From Sphingomonas trueperi (GTDB lineage Bacteria > Pseudomonadota > Alphaproteobacteria > Sphingomonadales > Sphingomonadaceae), in contig NZ_JAATJB010000002.1 of NCBI RefSeq assembly GCF_011927635.1, forward strand, positions 434,001-498,000: a DNA stretch of 64,000 nucleotides. The letters are read 5' to 3'. The notes under the pieces are model-generated. The model saw only the letters and a program-made list of their open reading frames with translations, was not told the DNA's origin and ran no database searches. A program made the translations under genes and the position numbers. Below are positions 36,101-44,266 of the stretch, piece by piece; position 1 is the first letter of the stretch, and each line of letters opens with the position of its first letter.

Positions 36101-36586
36101 TCAGCGCCCCAGCGTCGCTACCCGGCCGCGCTCGTCCTCGGGCATCAGCCCTTCGAGCACGGCCCAGAATCCCCCGACGGCTCCCTGGCCGGCGCTCGAA
36201 TAGGCGCCGGCCATTTTTTCGCGCAGCGCCTCGAACAGTTCGGACTCGAGCTTGGCGCCCGCGTCGGTGAGCCGCAGCAGCCGCTGCCGCCGGTCGCGCG
36301 TGCCCGCCCGCGTCTCGACCAGCCCGCGCTCGGCCAGTTCCCCCAGCACCCGGCCCAGCGACTGTTTGGTGATCGCCAGCAGCGAGAGCAGCTCGCTCAC
36401 CGTCAGGTCGGGCTTGCGGGCGATGAAATAGAGCGCGCGGTGGTGCGCCCGGCCCAGCCCCTGGCGCGCCAGCCCGTCGTCGATCGAGCGGGTGAGGTGC
36501 GAATAGCCGAAATAGAGCAGCTCGATGCCGCGCCGGATTTCGGGCTCGCGCAGGAAGAGGGGAGAGGCAGGAATTGGGGCAGCCAT
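36101..36586 (-). CDS. MarR-family transcriptional regulator
   Basis: 161 residues from ATG 36586. Winged helix-turn-helix with AHHRALYFIARKPDLTVSELLSLLAITKQSLGRVLGELAERGLVETR cut into the usual helices, then the wing RDRRQRLLRLTDAGAKLE. The N-terminus carries an RRGIELLYFGYSHLTRSID dimerisation helix, similar to alphaproteobacterial regulators encoded divergently from ilvE. The 69-nt gap to the divergent ilvE start could hold a shared operator. Confidence 0.9.
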   Translation of the reverse strand: MAAPIPASPLFLREPEIRRGIELLYFGYSHLTRSIDDGLARQGLGRAHHRALYFIARKPDLTVSELLSLLAITKQSLGRVLGELAERGLVETRAGTRDRRQRLLRLTDAGAKLESELFEALREKMAGAYSSAGQGAVGGFWAVLEGLMPEDERGRVATLGR

Positions 36587-36655
36587 GTTGACCGTTTCTG
36601 CCACCGCGCCTAGTCCTGCGCAACCCGAGCCTCTGGGGACGAGAAAGACCGAGTG

Positions 36656-37753
36656 ATGGAAGACGCGACGATCCTGGATTTCGAATTCGAAGCCCACACC
36701 AACCCGCGCACCCGCGACGAGCGCGCGACGATCCTCGCGAACCCCGGCTTCGGCAAGGTATTTACCGATCACATGGCGGTGATCCGCTATTCGGCCGACA
36801 AGGGCTGGCACGATGCACGCATCCAGCCCTATGCGCCGCTCCAGATCGATCCCGCCTGCGCGGTGCTCCATTATGCGCAGGAGATTTTCGAGGGGCTCAA
36901 GGCCTATCGCCTGCCCGATGGCGGCGCGGGGCTGTTCCGCCCGGGCGAGAATGCCCGCCGCTTCCGCGAATCCGCCGAGCGCATGGCGATGGCGCCGCTG
37001 CCGGAGGACCTGTTCCTCGCCTCGATCCGCGCAATGGTGAAGGCCGATCGCGACTGGATTCCGGAGGGCGAGGGCGCCTCGCTGTACCTCCGCCCCTTCA
37101 TGTTCGCGAGCGAGACCTTCCTGGGCGTGAAGCCGGCGAGCGAATATCTCTACCTCGTCATCGCCTCGCCCGCGGGTGCCTATTTCAAGGGCGGCGCGCC
37201 CTCGGTGACGCTGTGGGTGTCCGATCACTATACCCGCGCTGCGCCGGGCGGCACGGGCGCGGCCAAGTGCGGCGGCAACTATGCCGCCAGCCTGGTCGCC
37301 CAGGCCGAGGCGATCCGCCAGGGCTGCGACCAGGTGGTGTTCCTCGACGCGGTCGAGAACCGCTATGTCGAGGAGTTGGGCGGCATGAACGTGTTCTTCG
37401 TGTTCGACGACGGGACCATCGCCACGCCGCCGCTCTCGGGCACGATCCTGCCGGGCATCACCCGCGAATCGCTGATCACGCTGGCGCGCGGCGCGGGCGT
37501 CGAGGTGCGCGAGGAGCGCTATTCGATCGACCAGTGGCGCGAGGACGCCAAGAGCGGCCGCCTGCGCGAAGCCTTCGCCTGCGGCACCGCCGCGGTGGTA
37601 ACGCCGATCGGCGCGGTGCGTGGGCAAGGCTTCGAGTTCCAGATCGGCAATGGCGGCCCGGGCCTGCTCACCGAGAAGCTGCGCGAGCAATTGGTGGGAA
37701 TCCAGCGCGGGGTCGCACCGGACCCGCATGGGTGGCTTGAACGTCTGTTCTGA
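36656..37753 (+). CDS. ilvE: Branched-chain amino acid aminotransferase
   Basis: 365 residues from ATG 36656 (a GTG one codon earlier is possible). This is the longer fold-type IV class II form: FGKVFTDHMAVIRYSADKGW, QEIFEGLKAYRLPDGG, LYLRPFMFASETFLGV, the PLP-lysine motif GGTGAAKCGGNYAASL, ELGGMNVFFVFDD and LSGTILPGITRESL. It transfers amino groups to make leucine, isoleucine and valine. It ends 23 nt before tRNA-Gln and diverges from a MarR regulator. Confidence 0.96.
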   Translation: MEDATILDFEFEAHTNPRTRDERATILANPGFGKVFTDHMAVIRYSADKGWHDARIQPYAPLQIDPACAVLHYAQEIFEGLKAYRLPDGGAGLFRPGENARRFRESAERMAMAPLPEDLFLASIRAMVKADRDWIPEGEGASLYLRPFMFASETFLGVKPASEYLYLVIASPAGAYFKGGAPSVTLWVSDHYTRAAPGGTGAAKCGGNYAASLVAQAEAIRQGCDQVVFLDAVENRYVEELGGMNVFFVFDDGTIATPPLSGTILPGITRESLITLARGAGVEVREERYSIDQWREDAKSGRLREAFACGTAAVVTPIGAVRGQGFEFQIGNGGPGLLTEKLREQLVGIQRGVAPDPHGWLERLF

Positions 37754-37776
37754 GGCTCTATAAGCCCGCTTCCCGT

Positions 37777-37851
37777 TGGGGCGTCGCCAAGTGGTAAGGC
37801 AACGGTTTTTGGTACCGTCATTCGGAGGTTCGAATCCTCCCGCCCCAGCCA
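37777..37851 (+). tRNA. tRNA-Gln(UUG)
   Basis: Cloverleaf with acceptor TGGGGCG/CGCCCCA, D-arm GCC/GGC, anticodon stem ACGGT/ACCGT and loop TTTTGGT giving anticodon UUG, T-arm GGAGG/CCTCC with GTTCGAATC, discriminator G and encoded CCA. Confidence 0.96.
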
Positions 37852-37876
37852 GGTTCTAGAAATTCCCAGCCATAAC

Positions 37877-37901
37877 GGAGCGCGCCACCCGGGCGCGCTC
37901 C
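37877..37901. terminator. Hairpin between tRNA-Gln and the GMC oxidoreductase gene
   Basis: GGAGCGCGCC and GGCGCGCTCC form a perfect 10-bp stem with a 5-nt loop. It is followed on the plus strand by TTCGGTTC, a weak T-rich tail. It lies 25 nt after the tRNA and 6 nt beyond the stop of the convergent operon, so it may serve both. Confidence 0.65.
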
Positions 37902-37907
37902 TTCGGT

Positions 37908-39581
37908 TCATCCCCGCAGCTGCTTCACCGCATGGTCCGCAGCGCGCATGGTCAGGGCCATGAAGGTCAGCGACGGGTTGACGCACGAGGCCGAGGCCAT
38001 CTGCGCGCCGTCGGTGACGTAGAGGTTCGGCGCGTCGTGCGCCTGGCTGAAGCCGTTGAGTACCGAATTGCGCGGATCGCTGCCCATGCGCGCGCCGCCC
38101 ATTTCGTGGATGGCGTCGCCGGGGACGTGCTCGCCTTCGTTGCTCCGCACATTCTGCAGCCCCGCGGCGCGGAGCATCGCTTCGCCCTGCACCTTGGCGT
38201 CGGCGATCAGCTTGAGCTCGTTCTCGCGGAAGGTCACGTCGAAGCGCATCAGCGGCACCCCGAAGCGATCCACCTTGCTGGGGTGGAGCGAGACGCGATT
38301 GTCCTTATAGGGCAGGCACTCGCCGAACGCGCCCATGCTGAACCGCCAGGGGCCATAGCGGCGCATGCCGTGCTTCATCTCGGCGCCGAAGCCCACCGGA
38401 CCTGCCGGCTGGCGCCAGGCGCTGCCCTGATAGCCATAGCCGCGCTTGAAGCCCACGCCTTCCTCGCCGCCGATGTTGCGGAAGCGGGGAATGTAGACGC
38501 CGCCCGGCCGCCGGCCATATTCGATGAAGTCGGTCATGCCCGGGATCTCGCCGTCGATGCCGACGCGGAAGATATGGTCCATCACATAGCGGCCCAGCGT
38601 GCCGCTGCTGTCGAAATGGCTGCGCTCGCTGCCCGGTGCGCGCGAGTTGAGCAGGATCTGGTTCGATCCCATCGCCGAGGCGCAGAGGAACACCAGGTCG
38701 GCGTTCACCACCTGTGCCTGACCCGTCTTGGCATCGACATAGCGCACGCCGGTGACGCGCTTCTTTGCCGCGTCATATTCGATATTGGTCACCACCGCGT
38801 CCGATTGGAGCGTCAGCTTGCCCGTGGCGCGGGCAGCGGGGAGGGTGACTGCCTGGGTCGAGAAATAGGCGCCGAACGAACAGCCATTGCCGCACTGGTT
38901 GCGGAACTGGCACTTGGTGCGGCCTTGGTCGGGCTTGTCCTCGGTCATGTTCGAGAGGCGGGTGTTGATCAGCTTGCGGCCGGGGAACTTGGACTCCAGC
39001 CGTTCCTTCAGCCACTTCTCGGCGACGTTCATCGGCATCGGCGGCTGAAAGTTGCTGTCCGGCAGATAGGGCAGGTTCTCGCGCGAGCCCGAGACGCCGA
39101 TATAATCCTCTACTTTGGCATACCAGGGGGCGATGTCGTCATAGCCGATCGGCCAGGCGCCATCCACGCCCTCGCGCTTGTTCGCCTCGAAATCCTCCGG
39201 CGCCCAGCGGAAGCTCCAGCGGCCCCAGATCAGCGACTTGCCGCCCACCGCACCGGGGCGGATCCAGTAGAATTTGCTGCCCTCGTCGAACGCATAGGGG
39301 TTCATGCGGTCGTTGTTGTAGAAGCCCATGTTGCTGGGCTGCACATAGCCGCGCTTGGCGATGAAATAATCGCGCTCCTGCAGCGGCTTGGGCATGATGT
39401 TGTGCGCGGGCACCTCATAGGCGGGCTTGCCGTCGTACGGATAGTCCTCGCCATGCTCGACCATGCGGCCCCGATCTAGCATCAGCACGCGGAGGCCCTT
39501 CTCGGTGAGTTCCTTGGCGGCAAAGCCGCCGCTCACGCCCGAGCCGATGACGATTGCATCGAACCTGTTGGTTGCAGCCAT
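37908..39581 (-). CDS. GMC-family FAD oxidoreductase, probable glycoside 3-dehydrogenase large subunit
   Basis: 557 residues. FAD-binding start DAIVIGSGVSGGFAAKEL (residues 8-25), substrate region WIRPGAVGGKSLIWGRWSFRW, and C-terminal GMC motifs IHEMGGARMGSDPR and VNPSLTFMALTMRAADHAV with the catalytic His/Asn pair. Cys224, Cys230 and Cys234 (CQFRNQCGNGC) resemble the iron-sulfur site of bacterial FAD-glucose dehydrogenase. It lacks a signal peptide and would be carried out by the Tat-signal small subunit. Such flavoproteins oxidise C3 of sugars and glycosides and pass electrons to a cytochrome c. GGGAGAGGG lies before the ATG. Last gene of the operon. Confidence 0.9.
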   Translation of the reverse strand: MAATNRFDAIVIGSGVSGGFAAKELTEKGLRVLMLDRGRMVEHGEDYPYDGKPAYEVPAHNIMPKPLQERDYFIAKRGYVQPSNMGFYNNDRMNPYAFDEGSKFYWIRPGAVGGKSLIWGRWSFRWAPEDFEANKREGVDGAWPIGYDDIAPWYAKVEDYIGVSGSRENLPYLPDSNFQPPMPMNVAEKWLKERLESKFPGRKLINTRLSNMTEDKPDQGRTKCQFRNQCGNGCSFGAYFSTQAVTLPAARATGKLTLQSDAVVTNIEYDAAKKRVTGVRYVDAKTGQAQVVNADLVFLCASAMGSNQILLNSRAPGSERSHFDSSGTLGRYVMDHIFRVGIDGEIPGMTDFIEYGRRPGGVYIPRFRNIGGEEGVGFKRGYGYQGSAWRQPAGPVGFGAEMKHGMRRYGPWRFSMGAFGECLPYKDNRVSLHPSKVDRFGVPLMRFDVTFRENELKLIADAKVQGEAMLRAAGLQNVRSNEGEHVPGDAIHEMGGARMGSDPRNSVLNGFSQAHDAPNLYVTDGAQMASASCVNPSLTFMALTMRAADHAVKQLRG

Positions 39582-39612
39582 TATATGTCCCTCTCCCAGG
39601 GCGTGTTGTTGG

Positions 39613-40458
39613 TTAGAAGCGCAGCGCTTGCAGCGTCTTGAAGCTGGTGGTGATGTCCGGAAGATAGGGCGCAGGGGCCTGATCATTCTCGACATAGAAG
39701 TGGCGGACATGCGCGCTCGACGGACGCTTGAACAACGCCGCGAAGTCGATCGTGCCGGTGCCGACCGCAGACATGCTGCCATCGGCGCGCATGTCCTTGA
39801 CGTGGTACGAATAGAGCCGCTTGTTCAGCCGGTCGATCAGCGCGCCCAGATCCTGGCCCGCGCGCTTGGCCCAGTAGAGGTCGAGCTCGACCTTCACCAG
39901 CGCGGGATCGGTCGCCTTAAGCAGCCGGTCATAGAGGCTGACGCCGCCGGGCTTGTTGGTGAACTCGAAGTCGTGGTTGTGATAGGCGAAGTCGAAGCCC
40001 GCCTTCTTCAGGTCGCGGGCGAACTTGTTGAAGTTCGGCAGCGCCGCGTTCCAGCCCGCCTCGGTGCGGTGCTCGTCGGTCATATAGGGCAGCACTACGG
40101 TCTTGGCGCCGAGGGTGCGGGCCATCGCCACCGACTTGTCGAACTGGCCGAGCAGCGCGTCATAGCCGATGTGGAGCGACGGGCAGCGCAGGCCGGCCTT
40201 GTCCATGGTGGCGCGGAGCATCGCCGGATCCATGCTGTCATAGCCGCCACCGCCGAACTCGATCTCGCGATAGCCGATCTTCGCGATCGCCTGCAGCGTG
40301 CCGACCGGATCCTTCTGGAAGATGTCGCGGACGGTGTAGAGCTGGATGCCCACCGCTGGGATCTGCGCGGCGAAAGCCTGCGGAATGAGGCGATCGAAAA
40401 GCGCGAGGGCGGTGACGCCGCCCGCACCGGCGAGCAGGGTACGACGAGTGATCATCAT
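39613..40458 (-). CDS. Exported sugar phosphate isomerase/epimerase-like TIM barrel (Tat signal)
   Basis: 281 residues. Signal ITRRTLLAGAGGVTALAL with twin arginines (5-6) and cleavage near AFAAQ (about 32). The xylose-isomerase-like barrel follows: VGIQLYTVRD, EIEFGGGGYDSM, AYHNHDFEF (metal-ligand region), KVELDLYWAKRAGQD and YSYHVKDM. This family includes isomerases, epimerases and lyases acting on 3-keto sugars. The Tat signal and operon place it in the periplasm, acting on the product of the flavoprotein. It overlaps the small-subunit gene by 4 nt. Confidence 0.9.
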   Translation of the reverse strand: MMITRRTLLAGAGGVTALALFDRLIPQAFAAQIPAVGIQLYTVRDIFQKDPVGTLQAIAKIGYREIEFGGGGYDSMDPAMLRATMDKAGLRCPSLHIGYDALLGQFDKSVAMARTLGAKTVVLPYMTDEHRTEAGWNAALPNFNKFARDLKKAGFDFAYHNHDFEFTNKPGGVSLYDRLLKATDPALVKVELDLYWAKRAGQDLGALIDRLNKRLYSYHVKDMRADGSMSAVGTGTIDFAALFKRPSSAHVRHFYVENDQAPAPYLPDITTSFKTLQALRF

Positions 40459-41018
40459 GCGCTGTACACCTTGTTGACCTGAGCATAGGGGAAGGCGCCG
40501 TTATATTCGCCCGGCACCGGCAGATATTCGCGTTCCTGGGTGATGCCGATCTCCGAGGTGTAGTACCCGGTGATCACCAGCTGGCGGAACGCCTCGAAGA
40601 AGGTCTTGCCGCCCGCGATCTGGCCGTTCATCGCCAGGGTGAGCAGCGCGTCCTGCTGCGCCGGCGTCGCCTTGGCGGCGGCGACCTTATAGTCCTGCTG
40701 GGACCGCGCCTCGATCGCATCCAGCCCGGCGACGATCGGCACGCGGTCCTCCGGCATCGCCCAGTCGGCGAGCAGCTTCTCGATGAAGGCGGGCACGCCC
40801 GCGGCGATGGCGCCCGGCGTGTCGGTGGTGGGGATCACCCGCTCGCTGAGCGCGGTCATCAGCGCGCGCTGGGCGGGGGTGAACACCGCGACGCTGGGCG
40901 GCCCCTCCGGGATCATCTGCGTCGCGGTCATCTGCGCGGCGCGGGCGATGGGGGCAAACACGCCCGCCCCGAACAGGGCGAGGACACCGGTCAGCGCGGC
41001 GCGACGGTCGATGTTCAT
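40455..41018 (-). CDS. Gluconate 2-dehydrogenase subunit 3 family protein (Tat signal)
   Basis: 187 residues. Twin-arginine signal MNIDRRAALTGVLALFGAG, then the small-subunit domain: FTPAQRALMTALSERVIPTTDTPGA near residue 45, VPAFIEKLLADW, KTFFEAFRQLVITGYYTSEIG and the closing YAQVNKVYSA. In gluconate and glucose/glucoside dehydrogenases this subunit binds the GMC flavoprotein and carries it through Tat. It overlaps both neighbours by 4 nt. Confidence 0.92.
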   Translation of the reverse strand: MNIDRRAALTGVLALFGAGVFAPIARAAQMTATQMIPEGPPSVAVFTPAQRALMTALSERVIPTTDTPGAIAAGVPAFIEKLLADWAMPEDRVPIVAGLDAIEARSQQDYKVAAAKATPAQQDALLTLAMNGQIAGGKTFFEAFRQLVITGYYTSEIGITQEREYLPVPGEYNGAFPYAQVNKVYSA

Positions 41019-41845
41019 TTGCGGTCTCCCGGAAGGTCCTGCGCGATCGCCGTTTCGGGCAGTGGGCGCACCCAGATGTTGCGGAACGACACCGGCGAGT
41101 CATGGTCCTGCAGCTGGATCGGCAGGGCATCGGCATGCGCGGTATATTCGGCGATGTGGCGCCAGTTGGTGGTGCCGAGCATCGCCTGGTGGTTCTGCAC
41201 CAGCACGCCGTTGAGGAAGGCGGTGATATAGGCCGGGCGCAGCAGCTTGCCGTCGGCGGCGAAGCGGGGGCGCTCGAAGACGATGTCGTAGCTCTGCCAC
41301 TCACCGGGCTTGCGCGACGGGTTCACCAGCGGCGGCTTCCAGCCATAGACGCCGCCCACCGTGCCATCGGCATAGGTGGGATTCTGATAGCCGTCGAGGA
41401 TCTGGATCTCGTAGCGCTGCATGAACCAGATGCCGCTATTGCCGCGATCCTGCGAGCTCTTGGTCGGCGGATTGGGCGAGCGGAACTCGAGGTGGAGCTG
41501 GACGTCGCCGAAATTCTGCTTGGTGATCAGCGCATTCTCGCCGCCGCTGCTCGCGCGGGTGGGCACGGTGAGCACGCCGTTCGCCACCGGCCAGAGCTTG
41601 CGCTGCGCGGTCCAGGCATCGAGCGAGCGGCCGTCGAACAATATGATCGCATCCGAGGGCGCGCCGCCGGGCTGCGCCGCAGGGGTGACGACGGTCGGGT
41701 AGGGGCGGTCCGAATCATGGACGTGCCAGTTGCCGCCGCCCGGCAGGATCGGGGTGTCCTTGAACCCCGGCTTGTCCTGTGCCGCGGCGGGCGTCGCGGC
41801 AAGCACCGCCAGACCCGCGAGCAGCACGCTTGTGCGTCTCGACAT
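41015..41845 (-). CDS. DUF1080 (3-keto-disaccharide hydrolase domain) secreted protein
   Basis: 276 residues. Signal peptide ending ATPAAAQ (about 23), then a concanavalin-like domain: AIILFDGRSLDAWTAQR near 70, NFGDVQLHLEFRSP, RGNSGIWFMQRYEIQILDGYQNPTYADG and VSFRNIWVRPLPE. Pfam names this family 3-keto-disaccharide hydrolase because members cleave glycosidic bonds after C3 oxidation. Placement between the dehydrogenase subunits and TIM barrels fits exactly. The start follows the previous stop by 14 nt. Confidence 0.92.
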   Translation of the reverse strand: MSRRTSVLLAGLAVLAATPAAAQDKPGFKDTPILPGGGNWHVHDSDRPYPTVVTPAAQPGGAPSDAIILFDGRSLDAWTAQRKLWPVANGVLTVPTRASSGGENALITKQNFGDVQLHLEFRSPNPPTKSSQDRGNSGIWFMQRYEIQILDGYQNPTYADGTVGGVYGWKPPLVNPSRKPGEWQSYDIVFERPRFAADGKLLRPAYITAFLNGVLVQNHQAMLGTTNWRHIAEYTAHADALPIQLQDHDSPVSFRNIWVRPLPETAIAQDLPGDRK

Positions 41846-41859
41846 GCTTCTCTCTCCCC

Positions 41860-42762
41860 TCAGACGGCGTCGATCGTGCGATAGGCGGCGATCAGCCGCT
41901 CCTCGCCCGCGCGCCCTTTGACTGAATTGCCATGTTCCATGCCGATCGTTCCGGCATATTTCCGCTCGCGCAGCCAGCGGACGATGTTCGTGAAGTTGAT
42001 TTCGCCGGTGCCCGGCTCGTTGCGGCCGGGATTGTCGCCGAACTGGATATAGCCGATCTCGCTCCAGCAGGTGTCGAGCACGGGGATCAGGTTCCCGGAC
42101 TGGATCTGCTCGTGATACAGGTCGGCTAGGATCTTCACCCCCGGGCTGTTCGCGCCGCGCGCCACCGCATAGCCCTGCGCGATGCCCTGCATGTAGACGC
42201 CGGGATGGTTGGTACGGGTGTTGAGCGGCTCCATCACCAGCGCCATCCCGTGCGGCGCGACGAGATCGCCGGCGCGCCGCATCAGGTCGATCACCCGCGC
42301 GGTCTGGATGTCGAGCGGCACCTTGGGATCGAGGAACCCGGTCACCACCGTCATCCGCGTCGCGTTCAGCCTTTTGGCGACGTCGATCGACGCGCGGATG
42401 TCCGCCAGGAACGCCTCGCGCTCGGCGCCGTCGTTCGCGCCGAGGATCGGCCGCGACTGGCCCCACTTCGGCATCGAGGCGACGAACACGCCCATCGTCA
42501 TGCCGCGGCTGGACAGCGCCTTGGCCATCGCCACCTGCTCGTCGACCGGGCGCGCGGCGGCCTCATTGTCCTCCCAGGCGGTGAAGCCCTGGTCGGCGGC
42601 GAAGGCGATCTGCTCCAGCCGGTTGCCGCGGCTGGCGAAGCTGCCCTCGTGCGGCGCGAAATGGAGCGAGAAGCGCGCCGCATTCGACTGGCCGCGCGCC
42701 GAGGATGCCACCAGGGGCATCGCCGTCGCGCCTACCAATACGGTGCGGCGCGTCAGGCTCAT
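41860..42762 (-). CDS. Exported hydroxypyruvate-isomerase-like TIM barrel (Tat signal)
   Basis: 300 residues. Tat-like signal SLTRRTVLVGATAMPLVASSARG, then a barrel of the hydroxypyruvate isomerase/xylose isomerase-like family: FAPHEGSFASRG, AADQGFTAWEDNEAA, MTVVTGFLD, LVMEPLNTRTNHPGVY (metal-ligand Glu), KILADLYHEQIQSGN and GYIQFGDNPGRNEPGTGEINF. True hydroxypyruvate isomerases are cytoplasmic, so the export signal argues for another substrate, probably a keto-sugar made by the dehydrogenase. It overlaps the cytochrome gene by 4 nt. Confidence 0.9.
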   Translation of the reverse strand: MSLTRRTVLVGATAMPLVASSARGQSNAARFSLHFAPHEGSFASRGNRLEQIAFAADQGFTAWEDNEAAARPVDEQVAMAKALSSRGMTMGVFVASMPKWGQSRPILGANDGAEREAFLADIRASIDVAKRLNATRMTVVTGFLDPKVPLDIQTARVIDLMRRAGDLVAPHGMALVMEPLNTRTNHPGVYMQGIAQGYAVARGANSPGVKILADLYHEQIQSGNLIPVLDTCWSEIGYIQFGDNPGRNEPGTGEINFTNIVRWLRERKYAGTIGMEHGNSVKGRAGEERLIAAYRTIDAV

Positions 42763-43124
42763 TTGCCGCTCATCGCCTTCAGATAGGCGATGATCTGCTG
42801 GCGCTTGGCGGGATCGGCCATGCCGATCGGCATGCGGGTGCCCGGCACCTTCTTCATCGGCGCCGCGATGAACTGGTCGAGAGTCGCCGGATCCCAGGTC
42901 AGCTTGGAATTCTTGAGCGCAGTCGAATAGTTGAAGCCGGGCGCCGAGGCCGCAGGACGGCCGACCACGCCGTTTAGGTTGGGACCGACACCGTTCCTGC
43001 CGCCCTTTTCCACGGTGTGGCACGCCTTGCATGCGGCAAAAGCGGGCGGGGCGGCGGTCTGCGCCCAGGCAGGCGCGCTCGCCGTCAACGCCGCGGTTGC
43101 GGCAAGGCCAATCCAGAACTTCAT
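42759..43124 (-). CDS. Class I cytochrome c (periplasmic electron acceptor)
   Basis: 121 residues. Sec signal to about residue 21 (APAWAQ), haem-binding CKACH at 32-36, and axial methionine probably Met98 in GTRMPIG; GVGPNLNGVVGR is typical of the c2/cytochrome c550 type. It should take electrons from the GMC dehydrogenase to the respiratory chain. It overlaps both neighbours by 4 nt. Confidence 0.93.
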   Translation of the reverse strand: MKFWIGLAATAALTASAPAWAQTAAPPAFAACKACHTVEKGGRNGVGPNLNGVVGRPAASAPGFNYSTALKNSKLTWDPATLDQFIAAPMKKVPGTRMPIGMADPAKRQQIIAYLKAMSGK

Positions 43125-44266
43125 CTACGCTCTCCGGTTACAATCTCGGTCCATTTGGTGTCGGCCTTTGCATTGGCGATCATCGCCTCGACAAAAGCCA
43201 TCGTCCGCAACCCGTCCGCGACGCCCGGCACTTGCGCCGAATCACCGCGAAGCAGCCTCGCGAACCCACGATAAAGGTTTGCAAACGCTTCGATATACCC
43301 TTCCGGATGTCCAGCAGGTGTACGAAGCAACGGCGTCGTGCTGTCGCCCAGTCCGGGCCCGCCGGCGCGGAGGATTTCCGCAGGGCGATCGAGCCAGCGC
43401 AGGGTGAGCGTGTTCGGCTCCATCTGCGCCCATTCCAGCCCGCCGCGCTCGCCATGGATGCGCAGGCGCAGGCCGTTTTCCTCGCCGGCGGCAACCTGCG
43501 TCGCCTTGAGCGTGCCGCGCGCACCGCCTTCGAAGCGGAGCAGCGCGCTGACATCGTCGTCCAGTCGCCGGCCGGGGAGGTGTGTCGCGAGTTCGGCGGA
43601 CAGGGTCTCGACGCGGAGCCCGGATACCAGCTCGGCGAGGTGGAAGGCATGCGTGCCGATGTCGCCGAGGCAGCCGCCGAGGCCGGCGCGGGCCGGATCG
43701 GTGCGCCACTCGGCCTGTTTGTTGCCTTGGGCGTCGAGCGAACCGCTCAGCCAGCCCTGGATATATTCCACCTGTACCAGCCGGATCGCGCCGAAATCGC
43801 CGCGGGCGACACGGGCACGCGCCTCCTCGACCAGCGGGTAGCCGCTATAGGTGAAGGCGAGGGCGAACTGCTTGCCGCTCGCCTGCGCTGCGGCGGCGAT
43901 GGCGCGGGCCTCGCCGCCGTTCATCGCCATCGGCTTTTCGCAGAACACGTGGAAGCCGGCGGTCAGCGCGGCGATGGCGACGGGTGCGTGGAGGTGGTTC
44001 GGCGTGACGATCGCCACCGCGTCGATGCGCTCGCCCGCCGGCAGCGCCGCTTCGCCCGCGAGCAGCGCCTCATAGGTCGCATAGACGCGTGCCGGATCGA
44101 GCCCGAGCAGGTCGCCGGTGCGCGTGTTCTTGCCGGCATCGGTGCTGAACGCGCCGGCGGCCAGCCGCCACTCGCCGTCCAGCGCCGCGGCCATGCGGTG
44201 GACGGCGCCGATGAACGCGCCTTCGCCGCCGCCGACCATGCCGAGTTTCAGCGGATGTCGGATCAT
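43121..44266 (-). CDS. Gfo/Idh/MocA family NAD(P)-dependent oxidoreductase
   Basis: 381 residues, no signal peptide, so cytoplasmic. Rossmann start LKLGMVGGGEGAFIGAVHRMAA, VTPNHLHAPVAIAAL, catalytic-lysine motif CEKPMAM near residue 110, and the C-terminal beta-sheet domain with GCLGDIGTHAFHLAELVSGL. Members reduce 3-keto sugars or oxidise sugar hydroxyls. In this operon the simplest role is to reduce an imported 3-keto sugar back to a normal hexose. The ATG overlaps the upstream stop. Confidence 0.92.
   Translation of the reverse strand: MIRHPLKLGMVGGGEGAFIGAVHRMAAALDGEWRLAAGAFSTDAGKNTRTGDLLGLDPARVYATYEALLAGEAALPAGERIDAVAIVTPNHLHAPVAIAALTAGFHVFCEKPMAMNGGEARAIAAAAQASGKQFALAFTYSGYPLVEEARARVARGDFGAIRLVQVEYIQGWLSGSLDAQGNKQAEWRTDPARAGLGGCLGDIGTHAFHLAELVSGLRVETLSAELATHLPGRRLDDDVSALLRFEGGARGTLKATQVAAGEENGLRLRIHGERGGLEWAQMEPNTLTLRWLDRPAEILRAGGPGLGDSTTPLLRTPAGHPEGYIEAFANLYRGFARLLRGDSAQVPGVADGLRTMAFVEAMIANAKADTKWTEIVTGERR

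Noticed and set aside
43268..43284. GTTTGCAAACG palindrome as another LacI-type operator
   Set aside because: It lies deep inside the Gfo/Idh coding sequence, lacks the central CG spacing, and is explained by ordinary codons.
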